NCBI GenBank assembly: GCA_022414725.1 | Contig: CM039462.1 | Location: forward strand, 114,504,875-114,568,874 | DNA: 64,000 nt | Origin: Microglena sp. YARC | Lineage: Eukaryota; Chlorophyta; Chlorophyceae; Chlamydomonadales; Chlamydomonadaceae | Reading direction: 5' to 3' | Made by a program: the position numbers and the translations under genes | In this document: piece after piece, positions 46,001-55,989 of the stretch | How positions within the stretch are numbered: the first letter of the stretch is position 1 | How the letters are laid out: each line of letters opens with the position of its first letter | Notes under the pieces: generated by a model | What the model was told of the DNA's origin: nothing | Database searches by the model: none | Seen by the model: the letters and a program-made list of their open reading frames with translations, nothing else

Positions 46001-46694
46001 GCACCCCCTGCTTCCTACCACCTCCAGAATCTCCAGGTCCAGACGCGTAGGTCGTCCTCCTCTGGCGAATCCTACGGCAGTGCCGGCGATCCGCCAGTTT
46101 GATCGAAAAAATTCTCCAGAAGGTAGCACAGAGCCACTAGAGCGCAAGCTCATGCCAGGAGCCGACCGTCGGCTGGGCAGAGCAAAGGGGGCAAAGACGA
46201 CGTAGACATCAGCAGGGAGCTTGGTCGGCTTGGCAACCTCCGGTATGCAGGCAGAGCCTCAAACACCGGAGAAAGGCTAGCGACGTCAAGGACGCGAGCA
46301 GACGAAGACGGGGTATCTCCACCGATGTCCAGGCTAGTCGCCGACTTGAGTCTGCGCGTCACAGTCATCTACGACAGACGGGAGGAGGCGACAGACGGCA
46401 GGGGAGGAAAAAGAAGAGAAGATGGAGGAATGACCGGGGGGGGTTACTTCCACGATGGCGGAAGGACTCTCATGACCGCTAGCAGAGGCAGCTGGTGCAC
46501 AAACGTCTAGCCAATCATCAAGAGGAGCCGTTCCTCCGTTGGAAGGATTGGTCGCAGCCATCGCTGAGAATGATACTGCGCATCCCGCGCGTCCAGGAAA
46601 GACCATCCATGTCATGGAGTTTCTCAAAATGGCGGGAGGTCCTCGCGGAAGTTGCATCGCAAAGCAGTGGTAGTAAATGAAGGGCCGTATAACC
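43022..46694 (-). other. element D internal region, decayed
   Basis: No intact gene. Recognisable pieces in minus orientation: untranslated region with CCCGATCCGGGAATAGG (about 43,465), a pol variable segment (44,812-44,528), scattered integrase-like words near 45,170-45,480, and a gag-derived stretch (46,660-46,150). The stretch 43,550-44,520 matches none of the A-C genes. Confidence 0.7.
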
Positions 46695-46992
46695 TATCAG
46701 CTTGGATAACACTCCGGAGAGTGGACTTTGTGTGTGCAGCACGCCAATCTATAAATGCGGAGACGAGAATTAGTTACAAGCACAGGAGACCCATTAAGGG
46801 GCACCAGTGGAGGAAAGGGGGCGGTAGCCTGGAACCTGATCAGGGTACAGGCTAGACAGCGCGTGTCAGAAGAACCGATGACGCAGTCAACAGGAAGCTG
46901 ACATAGTACTGTCAGGACCGATAGTTCTAAGGGAGTACACAAGGAGTCACCAAGACATAAAACAAGCGAGAGCACCGCTATTCATGCTGATA
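46695..46992 (-). repeat. element D 5' LTR
   Basis: 298 bp, partner of 42,724-43,021, ending GCTGATA before the duplicated GGCTA. Confidence 0.88.
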
Positions 46993-47106
46993 GGCTACAA
47001 AATAGTTGCGTGGCAGGGACGTGTTTAAACATTGTGGGTAAGTGTTTGGCTTATAAACGAGTTTTTTATGAATAAAATTACTGACTGCGTTTTCTGTGAT
47101 ATTCAT
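46993..47106 (-). pseudogene. packaging ATPase, N-terminal part
   Basis: ATG at 47,104-47,106 starts the 38 codons before the Walker A loop (MNITENAVSNFIH...), ending exactly at the GGCTA where D is inserted. The start lies only 6 bp after the stop of the 178-aa gene, as expected in this compact leftward block. Frame continuity with 42,718 downwards was checked by codon count. Confidence 0.78.
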
Positions 47107-47112
47107 CTATTT

Positions 47113-47649
47113 TTACAGGACATAATATTTTACTAAAAAAGGGCATTGTGACCCAGGGAAGAGTGATTGATAAGCCAGTCGTTTCCCATCATTCATTATT
47201 TTCTGTCTAAACAGTTCAACAGTTTCCTCCTGGCTTATTTTTGGAACTTTTGTAACGTTCAAGCGTTTTTTAATTTGTCTTGACATCTGTTTCACTTCAA
47301 CTTCTTCTGATTCTGGCTGGGAATCATCTGTTATCACCTGTTCGTCTTCGTCAGAGTCATCATCACTAACAACAATAGTTGTCTTCAGTTTCTTATTGAC
47401 TGCCTTCTTACGAAGTTTCATCTCAGTAGCCTTTTCTTGTTGCTTTACTTGTTTCTCCTGTTTCTGGAGCTGTTTCTCTTGTCTACTGATTTCTCCTAAT
47501 TCTTTTCTCTTGGCCCAAGCTTTTTCCCGTGCTCTTGCTAGTACCTCTTTCTGCTTCTGAGACATGACCCTCTTTGCTTTGGGTTGAATCACTTCCACAT
47601 CCTCCAAATTGTTACTGAGTTGTTCAATATCCTCCATATATAATTTCAA
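47113..47649 (-). CDS. 178-aa charged coiled-coil viral protein
   Basis: Intact ORF, very rich in Lys, Glu and Gln. Residues about 28-50 (SQKQKEVLARAREKAWAKRK) match a short basic motif common in proteins of large and Polinton-like algal viruses. A long predicted coiled coil follows (about 50-90), then an acidic linker (SDDDSDEDE) and a basic helical end. A role in DNA binding or as a scaffold/core protein is possible, but nothing shows it directly. It sits between a 68-aa ORF and the ATPase. Confidence 0.6.
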   Translation of the reverse strand: MKLYMEDIEQLSNNLEDVEVIQPKAKRVMSQKQKEVLARAREKAWAKRKELGEISRQEKQLQKQEKQVKQQEKATEMKLRKKAVNKKLKTTIVVSDDDSDEDEQVITDDSQPESEEVEVKQMSRQIKKRLNVTKVPKISQEETVELFRQKIMNDGKRLAYQSLFPGSQCPFLVKYYVL

Positions 47650-47690
47650 GTTAGAAAATAATAGAAAAAATTACTGGAATTTACAAATGA

Positions 47691-47897
47691 TCACTGGAAT
47701 TTTGGAACCACAGGTGATGTCCTCAGGATGTGTATGGCTTTGGGCTTGTTGGGTAAAGGACGACCCCACAGCAACTCAGTCTCATGTAACGGTTGTCGGA
47801 TCATTCTCCTACCTACATAGTTTGTAGCTGGTTGGGCATATTGAATGGCTCTATTAGGCCATGTTTCTAGACAGAGAGGTAGCAAATATTTATCCAT
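47691..47897 (-). CDS. 68-aa hypothetical viral protein
   Basis: Short intact ORF with ATG 47,895-47,897, 8 bp after the preceding gene's stop and preceded by TATATAAA. Arg- and Pro-containing, no recognised motif. Position in the array is the main support. Confidence 0.45.
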   Translation of the reverse strand: MDKYLLPLCLETWPNRAIQYAQPATNYVGRRMIRQPLHETELLWGRPLPNKPKAIHILRTSPVVPKFQ

Positions 47898-47905
47898 TTT
47901 ATATA

Positions 47906-49006
47906 TTACCTTGTGAAAAAGTATTTCGAACCGTTTTCACCAGTATCTATCTCCAAAAGAGAGTTGTACTTGACGAATAAAAGTGAATAGTTCCTCGTGT
48001 TGATATTACCAGTGCTGTGAAATGTGATGTTATAGGGTATGTCTTCATCCATTACATCTATTGGTAGACCCAGGGCCCACTGACGAGTTGCTAGAGTACT
48101 TGCACTTCGTATTAATAGGGTACCATCCTTTGTCAATGTAGTCATGTGTTCCATTGATCTGTTGTCATTGTCAAAAATCATGTCCAAGTATTCATTTGCC
48201 CTGAAATAGTTTATTGGGTGGTCTGCAACAGGTATATTCTTGACACTAATACCAACATAAACTGGAGCATCATTTGTTATAATACTTGGAATGCCTTGTG
48301 AAAAATAGTAGCTTGTCCCGTTATAGTCTTGGGTTGAAGTCTTGGAGTGAAAATCTTCTGTCATGAACGTTGCAATAGCATACTCAATATCCCTGGAAGC
48401 AATGTATATATTAGTTTGTTGGTTTTCGTTTTCATTGAGTTGAAACATGGATGAGAAGTTGTCAAATTCAACACGTTCTGTGACATTGTCTTGAATTTCA
48501 CTTCGAACAATAAGGTGTAGATCGGAAATCTCATAGCTTGTTGAATCATTGTCTCTCAACAATACTGCAGCATCTGCCCATACAATACAGATTCGAACCC
48601 TGCCTTTGATTACACAGTCCTTGGTACCTAAGATACCATGGAAACGGTCTATAACATATGGCTCATCATCTGACATGGAAATTAAATCCACAGCCTGAGC
48701 ATTACCCAACATATTGGAGGAAGTCGCAGGGGTGTTATGAACAGCCATTAGTCTTGTGAGATGATGATAATTGTTGATGGACTGGACCTCAACATCATCA
48801 AACGAAACTGATAATGAACTGATTAAGCAATCTATTCCCCTGTGTGCAACACCATCCGAATTAAAATTGAACAAAAGCTTGACACTGGATAAATCCCAAA
48901 TGCCATCAGTCATTTCAAACACGGTCTGTGTTTGGGGGAAACCTGTTTTTGTTCCTATTGGCTCAATTCTATGGATTTTAGTAATGTTTAGAGGAAGTGC
49001 AATCAT
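47906..49006 (-). CDS. second capsid-like protein (putative double jelly-roll)
   Basis: Intact 366-residue ORF, beta-rich. Residues about 65-90 (SSLSVSFDDVEVQSINNYHHL) resemble the turn of double-jelly-roll capsid proteins in which a beta strand is followed by N-Y-x-x-L; the neighbouring major capsid protein has GGFSNYNQLFNI at the same place. The C-terminus (YSLLFVKYNSLLEID) also resembles a capsid-type final strand. It could be a paralogous second capsid protein or a divergent minor capsid component. It directly follows the major capsid gene with a 33-bp gap. Confidence 0.5.
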   Translation of the reverse strand: MIALPLNITKIHRIEPIGTKTGFPQTQTVFEMTDGIWDLSSVKLLFNFNSDGVAHRGIDCLISSLSVSFDDVEVQSINNYHHLTRLMAVHNTPATSSNMLGNAQAVDLISMSDDEPYVIDRFHGILGTKDCVIKGRVRICIVWADAAVLLRDNDSTSYEISDLHLIVRSEIQDNVTERVEFDNFSSMFQLNENENQQTNIYIASRDIEYAIATFMTEDFHSKTSTQDYNGTSYYFSQGIPSIITNDAPVYVGISVKNIPVADHPINYFRANEYLDMIFDNDNRSMEHMTTLTKDGTLLIRSASTLATRQWALGLPIDVMDEDIPYNITFHSTGNINTRNYSLLFVKYNSLLEIDTGENGSKYFFTR

Positions 49007-49039
49007 TTATATTATTGTTACATTTATAATTATTTGTAT

Positions 49040-50217
49040 TTATAGAGCTAATTCGAGCATCCTCCCCGCTCCCACACGGATCATGCTACTACACTCAATA
49101 AACACCATTGCAGTCAAGTTGGCTGAGCCTGCTGCTTTACTAACGGCTTGAGACTCGAATGCTCCAATCGAACTGTTCCCTCTTGTGTCAATGCCCGACA
49201 TGAACTCATCATCATTGTGGCAGAACTTGCATGAGAGAACAAAGAATTTATCACGCCAGCTTGCAAATGAATCACAAAGGGGACTTGACCCTCCTAGGGT
49301 GTCCTGCAATTGGTTGTAAGAACTTTGTGTTAACGAAAAACACTGTCCAACATTGGCCCTAAAATCTGGATAATAAGTCCCATTGATAGTGAACTGAGCA
49401 CTTTCCATCCCAGTCGCTTTCCTGACGAACGTGTTACAGTTTTTGGTCACTGCATCCAATGCTCCAGTAGGTGATTGGTCTAAAAATATTCCCCAAGCTC
49501 GATTAACCGACTGGGACGACACACTAAATTTGGTGGACTGGCTATAACTTGATGCAGCTGATGAAAATGAAAAATAGTTCTTGAACATGATTTCATACAC
49601 ACCTCCATTTTGCAGAAAGGCATTGTGTGCGGCATCAAAGAGCCCATCATCTATTGAGATAGTATCAACACTGAATGAAATGTCTGATAGAATAAATTGT
49701 CCTCCCCCAATTAGACAATTGGATCCATCTAGCTGTATCTAAGGCGAACCTGCCCTAGGAGTTTGGTATCCAATATGCTGGGCTGAAAGCTATTGAGAGT
49801 CAGCCAATTACAAATGCAATAATCTTTTGGAATACCAATGGGAATAGCTGAACCATCACCTCCCGATTGGACAATCTTACGTCTGTTGTGGCAATCTGCA
49901 CCAAAGGATGTATCAGCAATAATATTAAAAAGCTGATTATAATTGGAGAACCCTCCTATCACTTGCCCATTCACTTCCAAGTCGCACCTTTGTATGATTG
50001 ATTCAATGTTCCTTGGCATGCCCCCAGTATCTGTGATTGCTTTGAAACTCATTATCAGGCTATCAGTATCTATCAAAGTGTTGGAAGGCATGTCGAATGT
50101 AATCACACCATAGTTGGTTGCAGAAGTACTATTAAGGGTGGACAGCCGTTTAGTTGCTCGACTATAGTTAGAGATCCGTTTTGTAATGTACTGGAGGTTT
50201 TTTGGGTATGCAGACAT
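49040..50217 (-). pseudogene. major capsid protein (double jelly-roll), one frameshift
   Basis: Two frames, 50,217-49,729 (162 codons) and continuing to 49,040, together about 392 residues, near the size of PRD1-type capsid proteins. N-terminal half: TLIDTDSLIMSFKAITDTGG, CDLEVNGQVIGGFSNYNQLF. C-terminal half: CNTFVRKATGMESAQFTING and FMSGIDTRGNSSIGAFES, the last being a motif I associate with PLV capsid proteins. A one-base loss near 49,740 (after VRLRY) breaks the frame; without it the protein reads through to TAA. It forms the trimeric capsomers of the icosahedral shell. Confidence 0.72.
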
Positions 50218-50254
50218 GTAGCTTATACCGGTATACTCTATATTTTGATAATAA

Positions 50255-50847
50255 TCAAAGTTTATTTTTCAGATAATTATAGATATCTATATAATGATTT
50301 TTGGTTCTCCGTTTGTCAAGTAGTCTTTGTAATCCAGGCTCATTAGAACGTTCTTGGTATTCGGTTGCAATTGCAAGCACCTCCCTCTTAGATTGGCCAC
50401 TTGAATCTGGTGATCCGTGCCTGAAGTCAAATCTATCTAGTGACCGCCTCAAATCATACCGTTTTTAGGTGCTGCATAATTGGCATTAGACGGAGATGGT
50501 CGAGAGGAAGGTGGTCTAGGTAAGTGATCTATATACGTCCTAGTTCCTTGAAACACATTTTGTGGTGCAGTGTTTTGTTGAGTCATGGCAGCCCTCGCAG
50601 ATCTAGCAAGCTGTTCTACAGCAGATACCCCATTTACAGCCTGAGCTATCATATTTTGATGGGGTTGTTTTGGGATCTCTATTACATATGCATAAGGGTT
50701 GAATCCCATCATTCGAGGGAGTGTCCTATCAGCGGGTAATTTTACATTAATTGTTGTTGCTCTTTGGTTTGTAGTATTCCCTCTTTGTTTGATTGTATTT
50801 GTTTTTGTTTTTGTTTTTGTTTTCCCCACATTTTTTCTGGACCTCAT
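50255..50847 (-). pseudogene. ~199-aa hypothetical viral protein, frameshift in A-run
   Basis: From ATG 50,847 a basic N-terminus (KNVGKTKTKTKTNTIKQRG) leads to a Pro/Asn-rich region ending KNGMI and TGA. The next frame has no ATG of its own and would continue APK-KRYDLRRSLDRFDF if one A were added to the run at about 50,461-50,465. The second part is charged and helical and ends YNYLKNKL. One gene of about 199 residues is therefore likely. No family is recognised; it is the first gene of the leftward block, before the major capsid gene. Confidence 0.55.
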
Positions 50848-50870
50848 GGTTTAAATTATGTTATAAATTA
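50848..50870. promoter_or_regulatory. divergent 23-bp promoter junction
   Basis: Only 23 AT-rich bases (containing TTTAAATTATG and TTATAAATTA) separate the leftward start at 50,847 from the rightward start at 50,871. Both blocks must start transcription from here or from within each other's coding sequence. Confidence 0.45.
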
Positions 50871-51065
50871 ATGTACAACACCTCTCAGTATATATTTGCT
50901 CAGCCCAGAGACACCAAAAAGATCACCAACAGTTTTTCAGGAGACTATAACGCACTTATAAACAAGCCCCCCTTTTTTTCAGGGTCTTACAATGATCTTA
51001 CAGACCAATTGAATGTACAAAACGCTTTTGTTGCTATTGGTCCCGGAGTGAAGGTGAGTCGTCTT
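50871..51065 (+). pseudogene. viral fibre protein, N-terminal part
   Basis: ATG 50,871 starts 65 codons that include the doubled motif FSGDYNALINKPPFFSGSYNDL, typical of phage and viral tail-fibre/spike shafts. The reading frame is cut by element E at the duplicated GTCTT and resumes in phase at 55,342. An upstream in-frame TTG exists, but it lies in the oppositely oriented gene, so the ATG is preferred. Confidence 0.7.
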
Positions 51066-51363
51066 TATCAGCATGAATAGCGGTGCTCTCGCTTGTTTTA
51101 TGTCTTGGTGACTCCTTGTGTACTCCCTTAGAACTATCGGTCCTGACAGTGCTATGTCAGCTTCCTGTTGACTGCGTCATCGGTTCTTCTGACACGCGCT
51201 GTCTAGCCTGTACCCTGATCAGGTTCCAGGCTACCGCCCCCTTTCCTCCACTGGTGCCCCTTAATGGGTCTCCTGTGCTTGTAACTTATTCTCGTCTCCG
51301 CATTTATAGATTGGCGTGCTGCACACACAAAGTCCACTCTCCGGAGTGTTATCCAAGCTGATA
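51066..51363 (+). repeat. element E 5' LTR
   Basis: 298 bp from TATCAGC to GCTGATA, followed by GGTTTATACGGTCC. Confidence 0.88.
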
Positions 51364-54300
51364 GGTTTATACGGTCCTTCATTTACTACCACTGCTTTGC
51401 GATGCAACTTCCGCGAGGACCTCCCGCATTTTGAGAAACTCCATGACATGGATGGTCTTTCCTGGACGCGCGGGATGCGCAGTATCATTCTCAGCGATGG
51501 CTGCGACCAATCCTTCCAACGGAGGAACGGCTCCTCTTGATGATTGGCTAGACGTTTGTGCACCAGCTGCCTCTGCTAGCGGTCATGAGAGTCCTTCCGC
51601 CATCGTGGAAGTAACCCCCCCCGGTCATTCCTCCATCTTCTCTTCTTTTTCCTCCCCTGCCGTCTGTCGCCTCCTCCCGTCTGTCGTAGATGACTGTGAC
51701 GTGCAGACTCAAGTCGGCGACTAGCCTGGACATCGGTGGAGATACCCCGTCTTCGTCTGCTCGCGTCCTTGACGTCGCTAGCCTTTCTCCGGTGTTTGAG
51801 GCTCTGCCTGCATACCGGAGGTTGCCAAGCCGACCAAGCTCCCTGCTGATGTCTACGTCGTCTTTGCCCCCTTTGCTCTGCCCAGCCGACGGTCGGCTCC
51901 TGGCATGAGCTTGCGCTCTAGTGGCTCTGTGCTACCTTCTGGAGAATTTTTTCGATCAAGCTGGCGATCGCCGGCACTGCCGTAGGGTTCGCCAGAGGAG
52001 GACGACCTACGCGTCTGGACCTGGAGATTCTGGAGGTGGTAGGAAGCAGGGGGTATGGTCAGCACCACTACGGGTGCTGCTCCCTCTACCCCCCAACCGG
52101 GCGAGTCGAGCGATAGAGGGGGGGACTTGGGATTGACTGATCATCGACGGCGGGATATTAGGACCTTTACATGCCTCGGCTCTGCTCTTCGCATCCTAGC
52201 TATAAATGTTCGAATTCTGCCCTTGCGATTTGCGATTTTCTGCCATTGGTGCGATTTTCTGCACCAGGTGTGACTTTGGTGTGACTTTGGTGCACTGTCA
52301 TTCTCGTCTCCTTTTTCCCATACCTCAAATCTCGACTTCGACCTAACGCTTCCCCACCTTCTGTGATCCCAGTCTCGCAGCGCCGGACTTCGCCATGCTA
52401 CAGGCCGCAGTGGACGCCGTCCTGGCCCTAGTCCAGCGGCCGTGGAGGATCTTTGGCATGATATCTTGGTGGATATTTTTCTCTCTTAGGCTCCTTGTGA
52501 CCCCTGGGTGCGTTCCGTGGTTCGACAGAGGTTACTACTTTGTCTTCCCGTGCCCCTGGTTCCCCCTTAGGTGTATGCCTTAGCTACGTGAGTTTGAGTT
52601 CAAGTGTTTGAGTTCTGATAGGGCTTAGGAATTTTTAGTTAAGTGGTATAGAGGCATGGTTGATCTCGATTAGTTGGGGCATGCATGAGTTGTTTGATGA
52701 TGACACTGCTCAGCATGGTGCTAGTGTGTTATCTTCGCAATCGCGTGTTCATCTAGGGAGACAAGACTCCTTCGGAGCTTTTCTTTGGGGTTGCACCTGA
52801 TGTGTCGTTGTTGCGTTTGTTTGGTTGCCCTTGCTATGTAATTTAGTATTGGGCAGTCACGCAACAAGCTAGTTAAAAAGACATTATTTGGTAGACTGGT
52901 TGGGTATTCCCTGGTGAGTAAGGGTTATTATATTTGGGTTTCCAATGTTGCGCCAGTTAGTAGTGAGTAGTGATGTACTCTCTATCTCCAGTTCAGTTCT
53001 AAACTGTCTTCCTGGGTTCTCCCTTTAGTATGGGTCCCCGTGCCCGCTTGCATCCCTCCTGTCATCAAACGGTGATATGTTATGTGTTACCGGTAATTCC
53101 CTACGCCCTTTAACAACCCCAATTGTTGTTGGCTGGCCTGGCTGGATGTATCATTGTTGCATTCTAGACCAGGGCCTGATCTGCTGTATTGTGTGTGAAG
53201 TTTTAGGGCGGGGGGGAGTTGGATATCCAACTATAATCTTAGCCGAATCTCAGGGGGTCGCCAGGCCCTCCTCTGTGCCACGTTTTAGCGGTTGAAGCTT
53301 TAGGATTTAGACAGCCTTCGATCATAGTGGTACCTGGATCAGGTCCATTGACTAATAGTCGCCAACCTCCGACCACCTCGGATGGCTCGCGGGTGTCGAT
53401 AATTCCGACGCCTCCTGTCGTCCCTGGTGGATTACTCGGGTCAAGCCCATGTGATGATGTAGCCGTTGCCGAATGGGTAAGTGATGATCTTGAACACTGG
53501 TCTAGCTTGATACTGCGTATGGCTGGGGTGTTACAGTCAACCCAGGATTCATTGTTTTAGGTGCTGCTGGTTCTCATACGTAGGTTAACATGGCCCTATG
53601 TGTGAGTGCCTATTCCTCAGCACCTCCTAGACTGACTTATAGGGTAGTCTAGATTGGTGGAGCGTTACGACGCTTTGTTTAGGCAGCTTCCTTTCAGCTG
53701 TCTTTCTTGGTTTTGGTGGAAGGTGGTACTTAATTCAGACCACCGTTATAGCGTCTTGATGGTTTCTGACTCTTAGTTCCATAGGCAGATGGTTCGTTCG
53801 GTGGAGCTCATCATAGATTAGCTATTTCTTTTTACTCCACACTGTTTTTAGATCACCAGCCCCTCATGTGATTGGAAATTTTTGTGGAGTGTAGTAGTTG
53901 TTTCCCTTCGGATTTTACTGTGAATTGGTGGGCTGGGTAATCTCGCTGTTGTACTTGCAGATGTACCGCCGCTCACCTCTTTCTTGTTTTCCGAGTGTAT
54001 TTCAAGCGCCCTTTCAGTCCATCCTTTGCAGTAAATTCTTTGAAGTCCTTTTTATGCGTTTACTATTTTTCAGGTGGACAATAGGTTTTATGTACTATGG
54101 TTGTACATCTACCCTTCTATTGTTCATTGAACTGTGTTTCCTTTGTTGGTTACAAGTTTCTTGAAAATTTTAACTTCGCATCCTTTGGATTTTTTCAGTT
54201 GCTGCAAGTTTGGTTTGCTTTAGTTAGGCGCTTGGTTTGTCTTGAGTGCATGAGTTCTTTGCGGTGCGATACCCACCTCCTAGAATGTTTTAGTTAGTGC

Positions 54301-55038
54301 CGTAACTGGGGATTTATGATAATTAACTTTCATAAATCTTCTTACTTCCATCTTTGGGTAAGAAACCAGTTCATCATGGGTTTTTCATCCCAACCTAGTC
54401 ATGAATTCTATGCTAAGAATAGTTTTTAAGGTAGTGGATTTTTCCATCGACTTTTTTTTCCATCGTAGTCTTTAGTGTCCTCTTGTCTGCGTCCTTTAGG
54501 CTTTGATTCTCTCGTGTGCTGCGCTCACACGATATTTCAATCCGTCTCTTTGGTTATCATTGATTGGCGTTAGGTTCCTATTCCCGGATCGGGTTTTCTA
54601 TACCGTTGTTCCCCAACTTTGATATACGATTTTTTCAGTCTTCTCTTTAGGTTAAGTTCTCGGTTCTTTCAGTCACCGTTGTTCCCCTTCCTTTGGTATT
54701 AGGATTGATTTCTGTTTGGCCTCCCTATGATTTTCTGGTTTGGTGCCTACTATTCTGGATGAATGGTATTTTTGCGCTTACCGTGGATGGTTACATTTCC
54801 ATTTTGGTCTCAGCTCAGCTCGGTATGACCCAAGTTTTTTGCTGCTACATTTTCGGAGTACTACAGTGGTTTTTGGTTCATCCTTTCTCATCCTTTTATT
54901 TTAGACAAGGCTTTCTTCTGGTTTCCTGTTTTTCCGCCGTTCCTTAATAATTTTTGTTTGCTACCAGTTTATGGTTCTATGTCCCCAGTGCCATAGGTGG
55001 AGTACTAGTATTGTATGTCACCTGCGTCATAGGTGGAG
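51364..55038 (+). other. element E internal region, decayed
   Basis: Gag start with the word LDDWLDVCAPAASASGHESP shared with A (about 51,536-51,600), remnants of integrase and variable pol regions, a ~950-bp stretch (53,570-54,520) without counterpart in A-C, and a 3' UTR with ATTCCCGGATCGGG (about 54,580). Nothing intact. Confidence 0.7.
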
Positions 55039-55336
55039 TATCAACATGAATAGCGGTGCTCTCGCTTGTTTTATGTCTTGGTGACTCCTTGTGTACTCCC
55101 TTAGAACTATCGGTCCTGACAGTACTATGTCAGCTTCCTGTTGACTGCGGCATCGGTTCTTCTGACACGCGCTGTCTAGCCTGTACCCTGATCAGGTTCC
55201 AGGCTACCGCCCCCTTTCCTCCACTGGTGCCCCTTAATGGGTCTCCTGTGCTTGTAACTTATTCTCGTCTCCGCATTTATAGATTGGCGTGCTGCACACA
55301 CAAAGTCCACTCTCCGGAGTGTTATCCAAGCTGATA
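55039..55336 (+). repeat. element E 3' LTR
   Basis: 298 bp starting TATCAAC, ending GCTGATA, preceded by CATAGGTGGAG (polypurine primer candidate). Confidence 0.88.
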
Positions 55337-55920
55337 GTCTTGAACTACCAACGCAGACTGGAGCCAATGGGCCTGGTTTGATTCACTTTGCAGACACAGG
55401 GTCGGAGATTAATGGGAGCATATCTTTCCTGAGCGATGGGGGTAGTGAATCATTCAATTTCCTCTTCGAATTCATGACCAAAGCTAGGATTGACCAGACG
55501 GGATCATACATTAACCTTTCTGACAAGTCATATAAAAATCATATTGAATACCTCAACCCTGAGGAGTCATTGAAGGCGATCAAATATTTGCAGCCGGCAA
55601 AATACACGTTCAAGGGAGATGCTAAAAATGCAGTGGAAATTGGGCTGTATGCCCAAGAAGTGATAGGCGTTTGTCCAGAAGCTGTGAGATTCCTAGACTC
55701 AGAAAAATAGAGATTGGGTGTCAATTACAACTCCCTTGTACCACATATAATTGGTGCAATAAGGGCTTTATCAGTCGAGGTTGATGACCTAAAGAAACAA
55801 TTGAAGAATGAACGGTATAAGAATGACCCAGAATACCGTGCACAACGAAATGAACGTTCGCGGATTTATAATGCAAAATTGAAGGAACGGAAGGCTATGT
55901 TGAAGGCAGAGTCTGTGTAA
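55337..55920 (+). pseudogene. viral fibre protein, S74 chaperone/protease part
   Basis: Continues the fibre in frame from GAA at 55,342 after the duplicated GTCTT. Contains a peptidase S74 intramolecular chaperone: NLSDKSYKNHIEYLNP (the Ser-Asp...Lys signature, near 55,519), LQPAKYTFKG, EIGLYAQEVIGVCPEAV, then NYNSLVPHIIGAI and a coiled-coil end. S74 domains help fibres trimerise and then cut themselves off at the Ser. A TAG (55,708-55,710) interrupts the domain between DSEK and RLGVNYNS. After the coiled coil, the tail YKNDPEYRAQRNERSRIYNA resembles the next gene product. Stop TAA 55,918-55,920. Confidence 0.75.
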
Positions 55921-55989
55921 GTGAATTAAAAATAAATTTGAATCATACTTAAGAATCTTGAGCATATTATATACTACAATTATAAGAAG

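Larger units (their letters stand above)
42724..46992 (-). mobile_element. element D: non-autonomous Copia-related LTR element
   Basis: 4,269 bp with 298-bp LTRs (42,724-43,021 and 46,695-46,992) and duplication GGCTA (42,719-42,723 and 46,993-46,997). Internally only broken pieces of the A/B/C genes remain: a gag start (MQLPRGPP-like, about 46,657), and a variable pol segment (44,528-44,812). It also holds about 1 kb not seen in A-C. With no intact RT or integrase, it must have moved using proteins of a related element. It is near-identical to E in inverted orientation. Confidence 0.9.
51066..55336 (+). mobile_element. element E: non-autonomous Copia-related LTR element
   Basis: 4,271 bp, 298-bp LTRs (51,066-51,363 and 55,039-55,336), duplication GTCTT (51,061-51,065 and 55,337-55,341). 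Near-identical to D, inverted. Contains a gag beginning (51,405-51,540), broken pol pieces (about 52,600-52,960 and 53,220-53,560) and no intact enzyme. Probably mobilised by a related Copia element. Confidence 0.9.
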
